Shown: positions 9,845 through 18,817 of the stretch, one piece after another | How positions within the stretch are numbered: the stretch's first letter is position 1 | Layout: every line of letters starts with the position of its first letter | Assembly (NCBI GenBank): GCA_002699445.1 | Contig: PAAU01000072.1 | Coordinates: forward strand, 8,423-53,888 | From: Micrococcales bacterium | Lineage (GTDB): Bacteria; Actinomycetota; Actinomycetes; S36-B12; GCA-2699445 | DNA: 45,466 bases | Direction of reading: 5' to 3' | Notes under the pieces: model-generated | The model's input: only the letters and a program-made list of their open reading frames with translations | Told to the model about the DNA's origin: nothing | Database searches by the model: none | Translations under genes and position numbers: made by a program

Positions 9845-11035
9845 ATGAGCAGTAGCGTTCCTTGGCGAGCAATCGCTGCGATTGCGGCTGGGGTTCTCGT
9901 CGTAACGTTGTCCTTCCAACTCCCCAAGTCTTCGGATTCCGCGCAAAATACGGACGGCCAGCAGATTTCCAGTGCCAGCGATGGAGCAGTCATTGCGGGA
10001 GCACGTGATTCGGTAACTGCCCCCCCTATTGGGCAGCCGGCCAAAGATATTCCGCTCCCCTTGCCCGGTGAGAAGCCCAAGCAAGTTGTCGTGATTTCCA
10101 TCGACGGCGGCTGCGAGACCTCCGGTGGAGTCGCGACCGACCTGCTGGATGTCGCTCAGACCATCCAAGCGCGTATTACCTTCTTCATCACTGGACTGTG
10201 CCTACTACCTGATCAACAGCGCAATGCCTACAATCCGCCCAATCGCCCTCGGGGTTCGTCGGACCTTCCCTTTGCCGATGCCGCGATGGTGGAGCGTCGA
10301 GTCGAGGTCTTTGATCGGATGTACCGGGAAGGCCACGAGATTGCCACCCACTTTCTAGGGCACTTCTGCGGTCCCAGCGGTGTTGGTACCTGGAACTCGG
10401 CTGACTGGGATTCCGAATTGACGCAATCACGAAAGTTTCTCGACAACTGGGCGAAGTACAACCCTCAGGCAGCTTCGGCACCAACCCTGTCCTTTGACTC
10501 CTCCGTATTCACCGGCTCACGTACACCCTGTCTAGAGGGTGATCGTTCACAAATGCATCGATCGTTCGCCGAAGCAGGCTTTCGTTACGAGGCATCTGAC
10601 CCCGGCGCCTTGCAGTGGCCTCGCAAGCACGAGAAAAGCGACTTGTGGCTATTCCCGCTGCCCGCCATCAAGTTAGCGGGAACCGAGAAATGGGTGTTGT
10701 CCATGGACTACAACCTCCTCGTTAACCAAAACGATGGAGAAGTCAACGGTAGTAAGGAAACGTGCCAACGGGTCGAGGAACAGACGTACGACACCATGAT
10801 GATGGCTCTTGAGGGCGTCTATGAAGGTAACCGAGCGCCCCTAGTCATCGGCTCTCATCTCAACGATTGGCTCTGCAGCGCCTACGTGAAGAGCCTGCAT
10901 CGATTCCTGAAGGACGCAGCCGAGAAGTACCCCGACGTTGACTTTGTCAGTTTCCAGGATTTGGCTGATTGGCTGGACAAGATGCCCAAGAACGTTTTGT
11001 CGGAGCTCCAGGAACTTGAGGCACAGCGGTACTAG
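9845..11035 (+). CDS. Polysaccharide deacetylase / NodB-like domain protein, membrane-anchored or secreted
   Basis: N-terminal hydrophobic segment; VVVISIDGGCETSGG; ITFFITGLCL; HEIATHFLGH (HXXXH-type). Confidence 0.75.
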   Translation: MSSSVPWRAIAAIAAGVLVVTLSFQLPKSSDSAQNTDGQQISSASDGAVIAGARDSVTAPPIGQPAKDIPLPLPGEKPKQVVVISIDGGCETSGGVATDLLDVAQTIQARITFFITGLCLLPDQQRNAYNPPNRPRGSSDLPFADAAMVERRVEVFDRMYREGHEIATHFLGHFCGPSGVGTWNSADWDSELTQSRKFLDNWAKYNPQAASAPTLSFDSSVFTGSRTPCLEGDRSQMHRSFAEAGFRYEASDPGALQWPRKHEKSDLWLFPLPAIKLAGTEKWVLSMDYNLLVNQNDGEVNGSKETCQRVEEQTYDTMMMALEGVYEGNRAPLVIGSHLNDWLCSAYVKSLHRFLKDAAEKYPDVDFVSFQDLADWLDKMPKNVLSELQELEAQRY

Positions 11036-11037
11036 TT

Positions 11038-11568
11038 CTAGCCCAACTGCTTTGTCATCACGAAGTCTTGCTCAACTGACTTCCCGACCTCGAAGGTCCT
11101 GGTTCCCACCTGTTGGAAACCATGCTTGCGATAGAAGCTAATCGCTCGGTGGTTCGCCTGATTCGTCCCCAGCCAAATCCCGCTTCGACCTAAGCCGCGA
11201 GCACGCTTCTCCGCCCTCTCTAACAGGGCCGCGCCTACCCCTTTTCCGTGTGCCTCAGCGACAACATAGATGCGCCGCAGCTCAACGAGATCTTCCCCCA
11301 TACCGGCCGGACCTCCCGAGGAGCCGTCTACCAACATGGAGTAGCCCACGGCCGCACCTTCGCCGACACCCGCCAAGTAGAAATCCGTTTCTGCGGAACT
11401 CATATGGTCACCGAACGCCACTTCGCTCAAACTCTGCTGAATGTAGTCTTGAATATCTTTCGACGACGTATCCGCTGGGCAGGCTAGCGGGAAAGTTCGC
11501 TCCGCAATGTCTGCGAGCTCTGAGATGTCTCTTGCGGTCGCCTGTCGCACCGTGATGTCGTTTGACAC
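11038..11568 (-). CDS. GNAT family N-acetyltransferase
   Basis: ELRRIYVVAEAHGKGVGAALLERAEKRA (acetyl-CoA site), NHRAISFYRKHGF. Confidence 0.92.
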   Translation of the reverse strand: MSNDITVRQATARDISELADIAERTFPLACPADTSSKDIQDYIQQSLSEVAFGDHMSSAETDFYLAGVGEGAAVGYSMLVDGSSGGPAGMGEDLVELRRIYVVAEAHGKGVGAALLERAEKRARGLGRSGIWLGTNQANHRAISFYRKHGFQQVGTRTFEVGKSVEQDFVMTKQLG

Positions 11569-11631
11569 GGCTTCAGACTACGAGGTGGCGAAGCATCCTG
11601 TCCCAGCCCCTCGTTGGGGCGGATCAGTGAC

Positions 11632-11841
11632 CTAAGCGATGACGCGATGGTCTTGAGCCGACCGACGGTTGAGGCTGGACAACTTGCAGCTGTCGCAGTA
11701 CGTCACCTCGTAGGAGGTCATCGGACCGCGGGTCGTCGAGTAGTCACGCCATTGGTCCACCACCCGTGTGGGGAAATCGCAGGAGGGGCAAGTGGGACCG
11801 CAGTCATGGTCATTTTCCGACATGCCTATATTGTTGCCCAT
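11632..11841 (-). CDS. Small zinc-ribbon-like protein
   Basis: 69 aa with paired CPSC...CDSC; occupies the gap between flanking genes. Confidence 0.5.
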   Translation of the reverse strand: MGNNIGMSENDHDCGPTCPSCDFPTRVVDQWRDYSTTRGPMTSYEVTYCDSCKLSSLNRRSAQDHRVIA

Positions 11842-12005
11842 TTATGCTCAAAATAAAACATATTCAGGACACAAATGCGACACAAGAGTGACTTTTTTTG
11901 CGTTATAGCCGCTTAAGAGACCAATAATCTTCGGAATTCGAAGGTAAATATACTGATTCCACGAAATTTATCTCAATCCTGCGACATTCGGTGGCGTAGT
12001 CCGGC

Positions 12006-13109
12006 CTAGTCCGTCACGCGTGCACTTTCGCTAGAAAGGTCCTCCGTACTGTCCTGCTCCCGATAAGTCACCAGGCGCTTTCGAACCGCGATCAGAGTTG
12101 CCACGATCGGCGCCGACAAGGTGGCACCGACCAAGCCGGCTAATGTGGCACCGACAATTGTCGATCCCAGGTTGACTATCGGATGCAAGGACAGTTTGTC
12201 GCTCGTGACCTTGGTCAGTAAAAGGGTCTGAATAACGTTCTGGGTGATAAGCACGACCACCAGCATGATCAATGCGTCCTGCAACCCACCGGCCCCCAGC
12301 GCCACTAGCACCGCGAAAGCACCACTTACGATGGCGCCAAGATAAGGGATGAATGACGTCACAAAAGTCACAAGTGCAACCGTGAAGGCTAGTGGAATAT
12401 CGAGCACGAGCATAGCTAGCCCGATCGTGATCGAGACCGGGATACTACTGATGGCCAATCCGGAAAAATAGGATCGGATCGAATCCGTAGCGTCATCCAA
12501 CAAACCAGAACCAAGGGCTTTCGGTAATCCCATGCTCCCAGCAACCCAATCACGGATTGGTTGCCAGTCCTTTAACAGGTAGTAGAGCAAGAAAACACCT
12601 ATGAAGAGACCAATCAAGAAGGCCGCTACGCTAGAAAATCCAGCCTGAATAGCACTACCAGCTGCGCCGCTAGAGGCTCCCGAACCAACGGATTCCCACA
12701 GAGACTCCAAGCCTTCTAGGGTCAAACCCTGCTGAGCGAGCCAGTCCTGAATCACTGCCCAGCCCTGCGTTAACTGGGCAGAAATAAGGTCCCGCTGATC
12801 GAATACTCCTTTCACTGCCAGAAACACTGAGGCGGCCGTGATCGAAATAAGTCCTAGTAATACGAGCGCGGCCGACAGTGAGCGGGGGAGCCCGAGAGCA
12901 GCCAAGCGATCGACCAGAGGATAAAAGATCATTCCAACAACAACCGCCACCGCGAGCGGGATCAGGAGGCCCGATAACTGAGCAAGACCAAAATAGAGTC
13001 CTACTACCAATGCGATGACCCCTAGGACGAGCCAGGCACCGACTCCGAGACGCCTAAGCCAGCGCGGCATCCCATCCATAATTGTTTCGCCATTTGTTGA
13101 CTCACCCAT
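12006..13109 (-). CDS. AI-2E family (PerM-like) transporter
   Basis: Multiple TMs; FVTSFIPYLGAIVSGAFAVLVAL block; start likely MGESTNGE at 13109. Confidence 0.88.
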   Translation of the reverse strand: MGESTNGETIMDGMPRWLRRLGVGAWLVLGVIALVVGLYFGLAQLSGLLIPLAVAVVVGMIFYPLVDRLAALGLPRSLSAALVLLGLISITAASVFLAVKGVFDQRDLISAQLTQGWAVIQDWLAQQGLTLEGLESLWESVGSGASSGAAGSAIQAGFSSVAAFLIGLFIGVFLLYYLLKDWQPIRDWVAGSMGLPKALGSGLLDDATDSIRSYFSGLAISSIPVSITIGLAMLVLDIPLAFTVALVTFVTSFIPYLGAIVSGAFAVLVALGAGGLQDALIMLVVVLITQNVIQTLLLTKVTSDKLSLHPIVNLGSTIVGATLAGLVGATLSAPIVATLIAVRKRLVTYREQDSTEDLSSESARVTD

Positions 13110-13227
13110 GGGCAGAAAATAGAGGGGCCTACATCCCCATTGCAAGCCGCGGGCGAGAATACATCTTCTAGTAGCCGGCTTTAAGTCGGTCCAGTAAACC
13201 GGCTAGCCGACTCAGGCCGCAAACAAC

Positions 13228-13259
13228 TGGTGTCCCACTAAAGCCTCAATGGGACACCA
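13228..13259 (-). terminator. Stem-loop downstream of tRNA-Leu, possible terminator
   Basis: Perfect 10-bp inverted repeat TGGTGTCCCA / TGGGACACCA with 12-nt loop; poor T-tract. Confidence 0.4.
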
Positions 13260-13293
13260 AATGTTCACAGTTGGTGCGAAACGCAACCATCGT

Positions 13294-13376
13294 GCGCGAG
13301 GGGGGAGTTGAACCCCCACGCCCTTGCGGGCACACGGACCTGAACCGTGCGCGTCTGCCTGTTCCGCCACTCGCGC
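13294..13376 (-). tRNA. tRNA-Leu (CAG)
   Basis: Class II cloverleaf; acceptor GCGCGAG/CTCGCGC; anticodon arm CACGG-TTCAGGT-CCGTG. Confidence 0.95.
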
Positions 13377-13482
13377 AGCCGCATCAGAATATCACCGCAG
13401 CGACTCTGCTTCCGCGGCTATGCACGCCTAAGGGCTGATGTCTAGATAGCATCAGGCTGAAGCAGAAGAATCGGAGAGTTTT

Positions 13483-14178
13483 ATGGGGTTGTTGGACAAC
13501 TTCGAGCAGCGACTCGATCAGTTGGTCAACGGTGGTTTCGCAAAGGCCTTTCGAGACGTCGTCGAACCAGTTGAACTAGCCTCCCGGATACAGCGCGAAA
13601 TGGACACTCGATCCGCCATTGTGAGCAAAGGGCGAACAGTTGTTCCCAATGTATTTTCCATCGAGCTCGCCAGCAGTGACCTGGAACGTTTGGATATCTA
13701 CGACGAGCAAATGCGAGTCGAGCTATCCGAAGTAGTCCGCGAATATGCAACTGAGCAGCGCTATACCTTTCTGGGACCAGTTGAGGTGTCCTTTGCGGAG
13801 GATCCAACTCTTGAAACCGGCATCTTTCACATCCGGAGCTTGGCGGAACGGGACAACCACCCCTCAACCCCGCCAGCAGCACCAATCGATCCCGGTCCCG
13901 CGACAGGTCATCCTCGTCTAGTCGTGGGCTCCAAGTCCTATCCCCTGACTCGGAGCCGAATTCGCGTGGGTAGAGGCACGGGCGCTGACATCCAGATCGA
14001 CGATCCGGGAATCAGTCGAGCCCACGCAGATATTGTTCTAGGTCTACCAGTCGTTGTTCGTGATCTAGGGTCGACTAACGGCACTCTGTTGGAAGGACGC
14101 AAGATTAGCGAAGCTCCCCTATACGACGGGGCTCGCATCCAGTTCGGTTCGACAGTTGTGACCTACCGGGATGCCTGA
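13483..14178 (+). CDS. fhaA: FhaA-like protein: DUF3662 + FHA domain
   Basis: MGLLDNFEQRLDQLVNGGFAKAF N-terminus; FHA motifs RVGRGTGADIQIDDPGISRAHADI..DLGSTNGTLLEG. Confidence 0.93.
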   Translation: MGLLDNFEQRLDQLVNGGFAKAFRDVVEPVELASRIQREMDTRSAIVSKGRTVVPNVFSIELASSDLERLDIYDEQMRVELSEVVREYATEQRYTFLGPVEVSFAEDPTLETGIFHIRSLAERDNHPSTPPAAPIDPGPATGHPRLVVGSKSYPLTRSRIRVGRGTGADIQIDDPGISRAHADIVLGLPVVVRDLGSTNGTLLEGRKISEAPLYDGARIQFGSTVVTYRDA

Positions 14179-14648
14179 TGTCTGAACTTGCCCTGACACT
14201 CTTGCGCTTGGGCTTTCTTGTACTGCTGTGGATCGGTGTCTTTTACACACTAGGAGTGCTGCGTCGGGACCTCCGAGCTCCCAGGGAAGCACGACCATCC
14301 GTTGTCGCCACGACTGCGTCAGTTTCACCCGCACCCAGACGGTCTCGATCTAGTGGCAAAGGATCTAGGCTCGTCGTCACAGAGGGTCCGCTCTCGGGAA
14401 CCGTGGTTCCGCTCGGCAGCGGCTCGATATCAATTGGGCGAGCGCCTGATTCAACGCTAGTAGTCGATGACGATTACGCATCCGGCGAGCATGCTCGCAT
14501 CTACCCCGTTGATGACCAATGGATCGTTGAGGATCTCAACTCAACGAATGGCACCTGGCTGGAAAGCACTCGAATCAGCCGCCCGACAGTCCTGCCCACC
14601 GGAGTTCCGTTGCGAATCGGCCGCACTGTTATGCAGGTGAGAAAGTGA
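14178..14648 (+). CDS. fhaB: FhaB-like protein: TM + FHA domain
   Basis: ISIGRAPDSTLVVDDDYASGEHARI..DLNSTNGTWLE; cluster position. Confidence 0.93.
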   Translation: MSELALTLLRLGFLVLLWIGVFYTLGVLRRDLRAPREARPSVVATTASVSPAPRRSRSSGKGSRLVVTEGPLSGTVVPLGSGSISIGRAPDSTLVVDDDYASGEHARIYPVDDQWIVEDLNSTNGTWLESTRISRPTVLPTGVPLRIGRTVMQVRK

Positions 14649-15919
14649 CGCGGCTCCAACTGCAGTACGCAGCCCGTTCCGATGTCGGACTGATTCGCCC
14701 GGGAAATGAAGACAGCGGCTTTGTCGACGACAACCTCGTAATGGTCGCTGATGGCATGGGTGGATACGCTGCCGGCGAGCTGGCGAGTGCGATGGCGGTC
14801 GCGACTTTTGCCGAAATCGCTGCCGAACCGGTAAATCAAGAGGACCTGCTCGAGCACTTAGCCGACGGGGTGGATCAACTCACGGAGCGCATCGGCGACA
14901 TCATTAGCGCCGAGCCCAGCAACCAAGGAATGGGGACAACCGTTACCGGATTAGCTCGAAGCGGTTCCCGCATGGTGGTATTCCACGTTGGTGATTCGCG
15001 TGCCTACATCTTTAGGGACGATCAACTCGCACAAATCACCAAAGACCATACTTATGTGCAAAGTCTGGTGGACGCAGGAAATATCACCTCCGAAGAGGCG
15101 AGGTACCACCCGCGCAGGAATTTGGTGAGCCGCGCGGTAGACGGTATGCGTCACGTTGAAGCCGATCTCTCGGTCCGTGAAACGCGAGTTGGCGACAGGT
15201 TCCTGCTCTGCTCGGATGGACTCTCCGGAGTGGTACCTGATGATGAGTTGGCCGCGGTCCTCCGTGAGGTCGCGGATCCCACGGCTGCGGTCACACGACT
15301 CGTCGATATGGCCCTCGAGGCGGGCGCTCCCGACAATGTGACGGTCGTCGTCGCGGATCTGCTTGAAAGCGACGACTCAGAAGAAGAAACGGACCCAGTG
15401 GTCGTCGGAGCTGCCGGCGAGCCAGCTAATCGAGCAAAACTCCCGAACGTTCCTTGGCCGGTAGATGAGCAACCTGATCCGTCACAAATCGAACAGAGAT
15501 ATTCCGACCCAGCACCACCAATACCTGCTGCTGGCAATCCCGGTCGTTCTGGTCAAGCCAACTGGCTGAAGATCGTTCTAGTTGCTGGAGCCACTCTTCT
15601 CACAGCACTGGCACTCGTCGGAGTAGCGCTGGTTTGGTGGATCTCCCAGCAATGGTACGTCGCCCCGCAAGATGGCCAAGTTGCCATTTACCGGGGAGTT
15701 GAGGGATCTCTTGGTCCCATTCCACTGCAACAACTTCACTCGGTTACAGACCAAGCTGTGGCGGAACTTCCCAGCTACGACCAGGAACAACTGCGTTCCG
15801 GGATCGAAACAACTTCCTTGAGTACCGCAGAGAAAGTAGTCGAGGAACTGCGCCAAGAAGCGATCAAATGTAAAGAGAAGCCGAACGAGCCGGGTTGCCC
15901 GGGAGAGCAAACGTTGTGA
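14645..15919 (+). CDS. pstP: PP2C-family Ser/Thr protein phosphatase
   Basis: SDVGLIRPGNEDSG, VADGMGGYAAGE, HVGDSRAYIFRDDQL, GAPDNVTVVVADL; C-terminal TM. Confidence 0.95.
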   Translation: MTRLQLQYAARSDVGLIRPGNEDSGFVDDNLVMVADGMGGYAAGELASAMAVATFAEIAAEPVNQEDLLEHLADGVDQLTERIGDIISAEPSNQGMGTTVTGLARSGSRMVVFHVGDSRAYIFRDDQLAQITKDHTYVQSLVDAGNITSEEARYHPRRNLVSRAVDGMRHVEADLSVRETRVGDRFLLCSDGLSGVVPDDELAAVLREVADPTAAVTRLVDMALEAGAPDNVTVVVADLLESDDSEEETDPVVVGAAGEPANRAKLPNVPWPVDEQPDPSQIEQRYSDPAPPIPAAGNPGRSGQANWLKIVLVAGATLLTALALVGVALVWWISQQWYVAPQDGQVAIYRGVEGSLGPIPLQQLHSVTDQAVAELPSYDQEQLRSGIETTSLSTAEKVVEELRQEAIKCKEKPNEPGCPGEQTL

Positions 15920-17328
15920 TGAGCGCGCCGACCGCATCCCCCTCCGAAATCGAAGCGACTCAACCGACCCGTCGTAACCAGGAACTGGGGCTCTTGATCT
16001 TTGCTTGGTTCGTAGGAACGGCGGCACTGGCCATCGTTGGGGTGGGAACTGGTGAAGGACTACCCGACCGATTCTGGTTAACGCTAGGCGTTACGGCAGG
16101 AGCGGGACTTATCGCGCATGGTGTTGTGCGAGCGTTGGCGCCCTACGCCGAGCCGATCATGTTGCCGACCGCTTTCTTGCTCAATCTGCTCGGACTGGCG
16201 ATGATCTATCGCTTGGACATTGCAGCCAGTCAGCGTGCCGTCGAAAATGGCAGTCCCGAGCCGACACCGGAATCCTTGGGACAATTGACCTGGACCATCG
16301 TGGGTATCGGTCTACTGTGCGTCATCCTCTTGATTGTTCGCGACCACCGAAAGCTGCAGCGATATACCTACATCTCGCTACTCCTCGGTGTGCTGCTGCT
16401 CCTCATGCCGCTCTTCCCCATCATTGGGCACACCGTCAACGGAGCCACACTTTGGATCAAGATCGGTCCATTCACTTACCAGCCCGGTGAGCTCGCCAAG
16501 ATCGTTCTGACCATATTTATGGCTGGCTACCTCGTGATTCATCGAGACTCGCTGGCGAATGTGCGACGCAAAGTGTTGGGTATTTCGCTACCCCGGCTCC
16601 GTGACACCGGACCGTTACTAGGCGCATGGGTTCTGGCTCTAGCCATCATGGCTTTCGAACAGGATCTGGGAACAGCTGTGATCTTCTTCGGCTTGTTCGT
16701 CGCTATGGTTTACGTCGCTACCCAGCGATTCGGCTGGGTGGTACTCGGCGCCGGTATGTTCCTGGTGGGCGCCACACTTCTTTACCTCACTTTTGATCAC
16801 GTGCGGGTGCGCGTCGAAATCTGGTTGGACCCATTCCAATACGCCAACGATTCTGGCTTCCAGATTGTGCAGTCTCTTTACGGCTTGGCCAACGGTGGCA
16901 TGTTCGGTACAGGTCTAGGGCAGGGGTACCCCCAGCTCGTTCCATTTGCTAGTAGTGATTTCATCCTGGCTGCTTTCGGCGAGGAACTGGGTCTGACGGG
17001 AATCATGGCCCTCCTTCTGCTGTACGGCATTCTTGTGCAGCGAGGTCTGCGCACGGCCCTCTCTTGTCGGGATGTGTTCGGACGACTCCTTGCCTCCGGA
17101 CTCTCAGTGGTTTTTGCACTCCAAGTTTTCGTCGTCGCAGGCGGCGTCACAAAGCTGATCCCTATGACCGGTTTGACTACGCCATTCTTGAGTGCGGGGG
17201 GATCAGCCCTCATCGCTAACTGGATCATGATTGGACTCCTGCTCCGAATATCCGACATCACTCGCAGACCTCCTCCGGCGGGTTCCCGAGAATTAACACC
17301 GCCACCACAGAAAGTGACGCCTTCATGA
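15919..17328 (+). CDS. rodA: FtsW/RodA/SpoVE family peptidoglycan glycosyltransferase
   Basis: 10-TM-type protein; GSLPxA-like region FLSAGGSALIANW; FEQDLGTA; start ATG at 15919 overlaps pstP stop (ATGA). Confidence 0.92.
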   Translation: MSAPTASPSEIEATQPTRRNQELGLLIFAWFVGTAALAIVGVGTGEGLPDRFWLTLGVTAGAGLIAHGVVRALAPYAEPIMLPTAFLLNLLGLAMIYRLDIAASQRAVENGSPEPTPESLGQLTWTIVGIGLLCVILLIVRDHRKLQRYTYISLLLGVLLLLMPLFPIIGHTVNGATLWIKIGPFTYQPGELAKIVLTIFMAGYLVIHRDSLANVRRKVLGISLPRLRDTGPLLGAWVLALAIMAFEQDLGTAVIFFGLFVAMVYVATQRFGWVVLGAGMFLVGATLLYLTFDHVRVRVEIWLDPFQYANDSGFQIVQSLYGLANGGMFGTGLGQGYPQLVPFASSDFILAAFGEELGLTGIMALLLLYGILVQRGLRTALSCRDVFGRLLASGLSVVFALQVFVVAGGVTKLIPMTGLTTPFLSAGGSALIANWIMIGLLLRISDITRRPPPAGSRELTPPPQKVTPS

Positions 17329-18761
17329 GTAAGGCACTTACCCGGGTTGCTGGTGCGTGTGCCATCTTGTTGATTGCAGTGATCGCAAATCTGACATACA
17401 TCCAAATCTTCAAAGCTGATGAGTACCGTTCTGCGAGCGGCAATGCGAGATCAATCCTGCAGGAGTACAGCCGAGATCGTGGGCCCATCTTGGTCGGTCG
17501 TGAGGCTGTCGCGAAGAGTATCGAAACCGGTGGCGATCTCAAATATCTGCGACGTTATTCCAATGGACCACTGTTTGCTCCCGCGACGGGTTTCTACTCC
17601 CTGGTCTACGGGGCTACCGGCATCGAGCGGACCGAAAATTCAGTCCTAGCTGGCACAGATGACCGCTTATTGTTCGACCGTCTGCAACAACTGATCGCCG
17701 GCCGTGATCCCAAGGGAGGCTTGGTGAGCCTCGGCTTAGATGCCGGCGCCCAGAAAGCTGCGTTTGAGGGGCTAGCAGGACGTAAAGGTGCCGTAGTCGC
17801 CCTCGAACCTCGCACCGGGAAAATCCTGGCGATGGCACAATCCCCCTCGTTCGACCCCAATAAGTTGTCATCGAATGACTCCGAGGAGATCCAGCGCTAC
17901 TACAAAGAATTGACCAGCAATCCCGAAGAGCCACTTCTCAATCGTCCCCTGGCCTCATCAAGCCCACCTGGCTCCACCTTCAAAATCGTAGTCGCCGCAA
18001 CAGCTCTGGAATCTGGTCAATTCACTCCGCAATCGGTTATTCCGGGGCCAGCTCGGTACACCCTGCCGGGCACCACCACGCAGTTACGAAATGCCTCCGG
18101 AACCGCCTGTGGGCCTAGTGGTGAGGTGACTCTCACCGAGGCTCTGGTCGTCTCCTGTAATACCGCGTTTGCTTGGTTGGCCAACCAACTCGGCGACGAC
18201 GCAATCCGGGCACAAGCCGAGAGATTCGGTTTCGGAACGAGTTTCGAGGTCCCAATGCCGGCCGCAGCCGGTCGTTACCCGACAGATCTCGACGACGCGC
18301 AGACCGCACTTTCTGGGATTGGACAGTTTGACGTTCGGGCAACAGCGTTGAACATGGCTCAGGTTGTGGCGGGCGTTGCCCAGGCTGGTGCAGTGATGTA
18401 CCCCTACCTCGTAACCGAAATTAGTAGTCCCGAAAAAACCGTACTCGACACCACAGCTCCGGAGACCTTTGGTCAAGCTGTCACGGCGACCACCGCTCAG
18501 CAGCTCACAGAAATGATGGTGCAGGTCGTAGACAGGGGCACCGGAAGCAACGGCTCTATCTCCGGGGTTCGCGTAGCTGGTAAGACTGGCACGGCTGAAA
18601 ACGGTGAAAACCAGCCCAATACGGTCTGGTTTACCTCTTTTGCGCCTGCTGCATCTCCTGAGGTCGCCGTCGCCGTGGTGCTGGAGAAATCTGGTGGTAG
18701 TGGAAATGCCCTGGCGGCACCCATCGCACGAGCCGTTATGGAATCGGTCTTGGGTCGCTGA
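17325..18761 (+). CDS. pbpA: Class B penicillin-binding protein
   Basis: SPPGSTFK (SXXK), SCN (SXN), AGKTGTAE (KTG) motifs; one N-terminal TM. Confidence 0.95.
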   Translation: MSKALTRVAGACAILLIAVIANLTYIQIFKADEYRSASGNARSILQEYSRDRGPILVGREAVAKSIETGGDLKYLRRYSNGPLFAPATGFYSLVYGATGIERTENSVLAGTDDRLLFDRLQQLIAGRDPKGGLVSLGLDAGAQKAAFEGLAGRKGAVVALEPRTGKILAMAQSPSFDPNKLSSNDSEEIQRYYKELTSNPEEPLLNRPLASSSPPGSTFKIVVAATALESGQFTPQSVIPGPARYTLPGTTTQLRNASGTACGPSGEVTLTEALVVSCNTAFAWLANQLGDDAIRAQAERFGFGTSFEVPMPAAAGRYPTDLDDAQTALSGIGQFDVRATALNMAQVVAGVAQAGAVMYPYLVTEISSPEKTVLDTTAPETFGQAVTATTAQQLTEMMVQVVDRGTGSNGSISGVRVAGKTGTAENGENQPNTVWFTSFAPAASPEVAVAVVLEKSGGSGNALAAPIARAVMESVLGR

Positions 18762-18817
18762 GCAACCCGGGTACTCACACAAGGCATCATAAGAGAAGGT
18801 CAACTAGAGGAGAGCGC

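Noticed and set aside
9671-10168. N-terminal extension of the minus-strand ORF 8912..10168
   Set aside because: Lies antisense to the start of the deacetylase gene; HisA-like homology begins at MPKLLETIPEIS (9670)
18084-18803. 239-aa minus-strand ORF over pbpA
   Set aside because: Antisense to pbpA with conserved PBP motifs; no recognisable domain
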